NCBI GenBank assembly: GCA_958299035.1
Contig: CATQJL010000223.1
Location: forward strand, 46,550,162-46,614,161
Source of the DNA: Cylicocyclus nassatus
Lineage: Eukaryota; Nematoda; Chromadorea; Rhabditida; Strongylidae
Direction: 5' to 3'
DNA length: 64,000 nt
The notes beneath the pieces are model-generated. The model saw only the letters and a program-made list of their open reading frames with translations, searched no databases and had not been told where the DNA came from. The position numbers were made by a program, and so were the translations under genes. This document shows positions 41,101-47,100 of this stretch, piece after piece; position 1 is the first letter of the stretch, and every line of letters begins with the position of its first letter.

Positions 41101-44100
41101 ACTTGAAATCGACGCATACCAAAGGGAAAACGAAGGGATTTTTTTCTGTGATTTTCAATGAAATGCTCCTCGAGACCATAACCCAGATGATTGAGCTGTG
41201 GTTTTGACTCGTGCTAAGTTCACAAAGCTTGCGAGTTGTCGCATTTCCACAAGACTTTTGAGCCAAAGTGTCAACAGTGGAATCGCGACTCTTAATACCG
41301 TGTATTAGCCTAGACATTATTAGTGCTTATCGTAGACAAAGGTTATCAAGGTGTCTAAAAAGAGAACACTGCGCTTTGTACTGCACTTATCTGTTTTGCA
41401 TCGATGTTCGCAGCTTCAAATATTACGGTAAAAAACAATGACTTTCGATTGGGTTTCAGATGTTTCAAAAATGAGAATATTCTGTTTCTTTTTATGGCTT
41501 AATTGAGTATAAAACATTTTCGGAACCCCAGTATTCCAACACTCTGAACAAAAATCAAAAATATGAATATGATTCAAATATATTTGAAAAAAATATGGAA
41601 ACAAAGATAGGTTTTTTAAGCAAAAAATAGTAAAATTCTCATAAAAGAACGAAATTTTTGCTTTCTTCTGGCGATAAGTAGCTCACCCTATATTTTATCA
41701 GAAAGGTCGAAATAACCATAAAGCCCATAGAAACTCACAATTTTCAAGCTGCATCCTAACCACGACTAGTAATAGTTAAAAGGTAATTGCCCAATATCAC
41801 CTGACAACAAAAATTTTTTTGGATTTTTTACTCAAGATTTTTCACAAAAGGAGATTTGATTCTACTGAGTCTTAAGGCTATGATTAATATAATACTGAAG
41901 AACTACAAATCTAATCATTCAAAGACATCGTGGTCACTCACTTTGATCAGTGGTTTTCTGGTGATTTTCGGATCTGCTGGTGCCAGTTCTGCAGCGTAGG
42001 AGGGGCGAGTTTCCAGCGAAACACCCAGATTTGTCGCCGTTGCTAACGTCTCTGGAACAGAAATTTGTTACAGAAAGCACAAACTATTGAAATAACAACG
42101 ATGGAAAAAGAATCATACAATCGGAGTAATGTTTCACATTCTGTCAAGCGAGAGTGCATATAAACATAATGGCCGAGACAATGTTACGATGTAATGAACA
42201 AAGAATCAGAATTCTTTGGAAGCTCGCGAGTAGGATGGATACAAGCTAAGCCTTGAGTCATCTGAACACAGATCATATCAGTTACAAAGTTATTCATTCA
42301 GGATCAGGGCTCGGCACGAGGGGCTTTTGGAAAATGCAAAAAACGAAATCCCCCTTGACTTTCGCAGAAATTCTTTTTGACCCTAAACCCTAAATGTAAA
42401 AAAAATCCTCAAAAAACGAAACGTCGACTAAAAAAACTTCACAATTTTTAGTCTCGGCACCTCAAAAACGCTTCCCCTTTTGCTTTTTGTCCCAAAAACC
42501 ATATCCAGCTTGCTTACAAGCCACCTGTGCTGAGCCGTTCAGGATGGTCTCGAACAAAATCGAACTTCAATTTTTGGTATCAGGAAATTCGCTAATCTTC
42601 TCTATAATCCAAAGCCCAATTTTAGAATCAGTAAGACTTGCTTACAGACTAATAAAGAGTTGAGAAAAACTTTGTAGGGCCTACTAGATTTTTTATAAGT
42701 TTTATAAGCACTGTATTTGGTGCTTATCTTATGGCGGAGCTCAAATCATGCTAGAAATATTCGATCGTAACAATCCTTCATACTATGAAAAAATGTAAAC
42801 TTCTAGCAAAAGAAGTCACACAGTTTTCCAACAATCCAATTGGGAAGAATTCTGAGGGAGAAATAGTAATAAATTTGGAATAGTGACAGATTCCAAGTTT
42901 GATGTGCTGGCGAGATCACACAAAAGTTCAAGGAATATACAGGGCATATAACAACGGGTCAGCAGTTTAGCATTGGAAAATGTGCTCATATTATGCTCTA
43001 TGCTGCAAAACCTTGCAGGTTATCTGAAGTAATTGGTAAACAGAGCAAAATGAGGGATGTGAGGATTGTAGAAACGTAGTCATTAGGCAAACATAGCCTT
43101 CTTTTAATCCTTCTATTGTGCCAAGTACTTCTGCAACACAGAGACAGACTTTCCTTGAATTATACCGTGCTTTGTTTAGGATATGTGATTAGATCAAAGG
43201 TGAAAGATTCTGGTTATTTACAGGCAGAAAATAATGCTTTCACATGAAATAGGTGAGTAATTTTTGCACAATAGTTTTGAGAAAAAGCTTCCCAAATCAA
43301 GCCGATTATGGCTAAAAATTACCGCCACTTACAATCACTCCAGAAGTAATTTGTAATCCCTCTGCCAAATAAAAACACTTGAAAATTAGTTGTTATTGAA
43401 AGAATATAGTTCTACTTTACATAATCTCAATATTATAGGCACTACAGTCTGCCCCAATCCCAACCAGGCCAAAATTGGCATGGCGGGAGTCCGCGTAGCT
43501 AGGGTTTCGCGGTCACGCCCACGGCCTGCTTCTCTGCTCTCTCTTCAATCCTTTTGCTCTCTCCGACAGCGCGCATATGCAGCGCAGACCGCTAGCGTTG
43601 CGAGCGCGCAAATTTACCCCGAAGGTTTGGCCCGATCCCGATTGGAGCAAACTGTACTTTGACTAGCAAAGTCGTACCAAAAACCGGTACTCCTCGTGCC
43701 TTTATTCCCAATAACTGTAATTGCACTGATAGTAATAAAATGCACCTAACCGTAATTTCCAAAATTCACTGCTTATTTGTTTTACGTATAAAATGATACA
43801 TCCACAATCACTGATTTGTAGCGGTGAATTTGGAATTTTTTCGGGGTGAGTAATTTCGACAAAACTTTTCTCATATAAAGGCGGAGTTGTTAATCACACC
43901 TCAAAAAGCTGGGATGCTTGCCAAGAACCTCTAGCCCTCAAATCTTTCTCAGGCGTTGATATGATGTGTGTTTAAAAGCCTTGAAAAATTATTTGCATGT
44001 GCAAGTAAAAACAAGTCAGTTGTACAATTTTTCAGCTCATGCACGTCAAACCAGCATGCTTTTGCAGCCCCTAACCCATGGTCAGCCAGTGTTGACCTGG

Positions 44101-47100
44101 TAGGGACTTCTAAAGGATATTCTACGCAAGTTAAGAATAATTAGACGGCTACTTTATTTTCTTCAAGTCTGCATAAAAAAGGGCCATTTTAATTTCAATG
44201 GTTAGTAGTAGGCTTATATCATTTAGCTTACTGTCTGTGTTTTATTTTGAATAATCTTGGGTAAAGGACATTATGTCGTTGAAGGGGATGTCCCAAGTCG
44301 TTATCTGCAACTTATATGCGCCTCTAAGCATTAAAGCCTTGTGCCAGGTGCCAGCGCGGCTAGAGCCAGTCGGCGACATACTGTCCTCTTCTCAAGCATT
44401 TCAATTTTTGCGCGCTTAAAGTTGTATAAAAAATCAAATAGAAGTAAATAAGTCAGATAAATGTTAACGAAGAACATGTTCAAATGCTCAATAGAAGAAC
44501 AGAAAGTGATACCTTGTTCGCCTTCGTCAGGAATTGCTTCCATCGGCTCAAAAGTCAGTTGTCTACGAAGTTTCCACGTGTGCGGCATAGTGCTGGACGC
44601 AAAACGAATATAAGGGGAGACTGGTATAGCTGTCTATCTTCGAGATCATCAAATTCGATCTCGCACCTAGGCACGCAGCGCCCGAATGTTCGCGTTATTT
44701 CAGTTTTTGCCTCTTTCCTTGTTGGCAAAGTACACTTCTTTGACAGTGATAGGTCTCAGCAGGGGACTATCAAACCGGTTCCATCCGTGACTCACGTTGA
44801 ACGATTTGTTAGGGGATCAATTTTTCATGAATGTTTGAGCATATTTATGCAGTTTAAGTCCAAAAAAACCAAATACAATGTTGTATTCAATCGTTTTTCT
44901 GGTGTAAGAAGACCTCAAATCAACATTGTTACTGATGGAGAACTAAGGCTGACGACAGAACCAAGACTGACTTTTCGTTCAGTTCCCAAATTTTCCATGG
45001 ATCTTTGATTTATGAAGGTGCAATGATTAATTGATTCAGAGCGAGTAAAAACCCTTAGTTTATGGATACCGTAGTTTCTCATCGCCTAACTTGATGAAAG
45101 GTCAATCTTGCCTTTCCCTCCTCAACCCCAACACCCAATATCCAAACCAAAGCGATCCAAGTTTTGAGTGATAGATATGTTCCAGTTCGGATTAGCGGAG
45201 AAGAAACTATTAGCTGAATTTTCTATAAATTTTTGCATTTGAGCGAGAGGCACAAGGCGCCTTTTACGATCTGAGAATTATGTTATAATTCTTCGGCTAT
45301 CACCCATTCAATTTCGACACTCACGGTTGAAGACGTTATGGTGACTTTACGGTGCCAACAACGTTTGGCAGAAAATGGCGGAGGCCGAAAATCTCAGAAA
45401 TGTGCTCATAGCCCATTTTCACTCTCAGTTCCAGCAGTGAAAGGCTGGAAAGATTTTCGCGTGACTACTGTAAGTGGCAAAAAGGCACTGCGTATATCAA
45501 AAGTCAAATCTATTTAGTTAAATTTGTAAATCACTGAAATTAGTATGTAAATTTTTACAGCGCGCACGATATCCCGCACTTTGATTGTTCATCATCGAAC
45601 CAACTCAATGGAGCAAATTCTAGATAAATGATTACTTCTAGCTGCTTGCACAGAAAAACGCAAGAAAATACCTTCTCAGTTTGCAAGGGCAATAGTTGTG
45701 GGATGCCGAGCGTGATGTGTAGCATATTGAGTACAGAATTGGTGTTACGTGTTACACAAAAAAACTAGATGCAATTCCCAATCAAATTGAAGAAAAATCG
45801 GAAAAGGTAACTTAATATCACAAAAATTATCCAAAAATTTTTTTTACTACTGTTTAAGCTCTCGCGGGAATGCTTTCAAGTAGCATAGCATAAAATTTTT
45901 AGATTTGTTCCTTAGAAAGAAAAGTTTAATTTTATTAATTTTTCTTTCTCTTTCTTCTTCTTCAAAATTCTGTTTCTTTTTTTCTGTGCACTTCAAGTGT
46001 AATAATGACTGAATAAAAATGAAAAATAGTCGGTTGATTTTCACAATCTAATATGTCAGAAGGCACACCACTAACATTGCACTTCGAATCCCGTACCCCC
46101 ATTGGGAGGCGATTTTTTTTCATGTAACTAATATTTTGGTGTTTTACTTTATTGCATTCTCCCTCTCCAGACATCAAGGAAAGCATATACTAGAGATTCA
46201 CGACGATATATCAGGTTGAACCAAAAGTTCTGTCGCGCCATTTTCAAAAAATTGTAACTTCTTATTGTCACTATAGTTTTCCATTACAAAAATACTACTA
46301 GGGGAAGAGCAGTTCATCACTTTCTGAATACACCTTGTTCTCTTTCTTCCATGCTCTGAGTGCACAAATGAAATTGTGAAAAGGATTAGCTTAATTTCTG
46401 AGTTTGAGGCAAGCCATTTAAAAACTCCTAATCTGTGCAATAAAATCCAAAAGAGTCAGTTACCTAGGTTTTTAGATCTTCTCTTTCTAGTTGAGCGAAT
46501 TTCGCGCTGATCGAGCTTTTCTCAAAAATGTTTTAATGTTCGAGAAGAAAAATCGGTTTCTCAAGAGAATTGTTTTTTTACCACTTTTCTCAAAAAACAT
46601 GACTTTTCAAAGAACAGCTCGACCAGCGCAAATTGTAATCTTGTAGAGAGAGGAGGTCAAATAATCTAGAATACTGGCTGTTTTGGATTTTATGGCGCAG
46701 TTCTGGATTTTTAACGGGCTTGCATCACAATTCCGAACCTGGAGTGATTTTCTTTTCTCATTTTTATTTCTGCGATCAAAGAATAGATGAGAGCAGGCGA
46801 GGTGTCATTGGAAAGTACATGAGCTACTCTTTCTAGTGGTATTTTTCTCATGCAAGACTATCGTGAAAGAAGGAAGTTACGATTTTTTGAAAATGGTGCG
46901 ACAGAACTTTCGGTTTAACATAATATAAGTCAAACGATAAGGATGTTCTGTGCGTTTGTAATAAGTCACCAAACTACAGGTCCATCGATAATCAGTAGAT
47001 AAACACTGTTTCCTTTGGCAATACTTCACGTAAAAATTGACCTTCATGTATTATACATTAGTGTATCATTCTTCCGCATTCAAAATCTAAATCTGCTCTG

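Noticed and set aside
46198..46440. 80-codon minus-strand frame
   Set aside because: Lies within the left arm of the mariner-type fold-back; no transposase motif.
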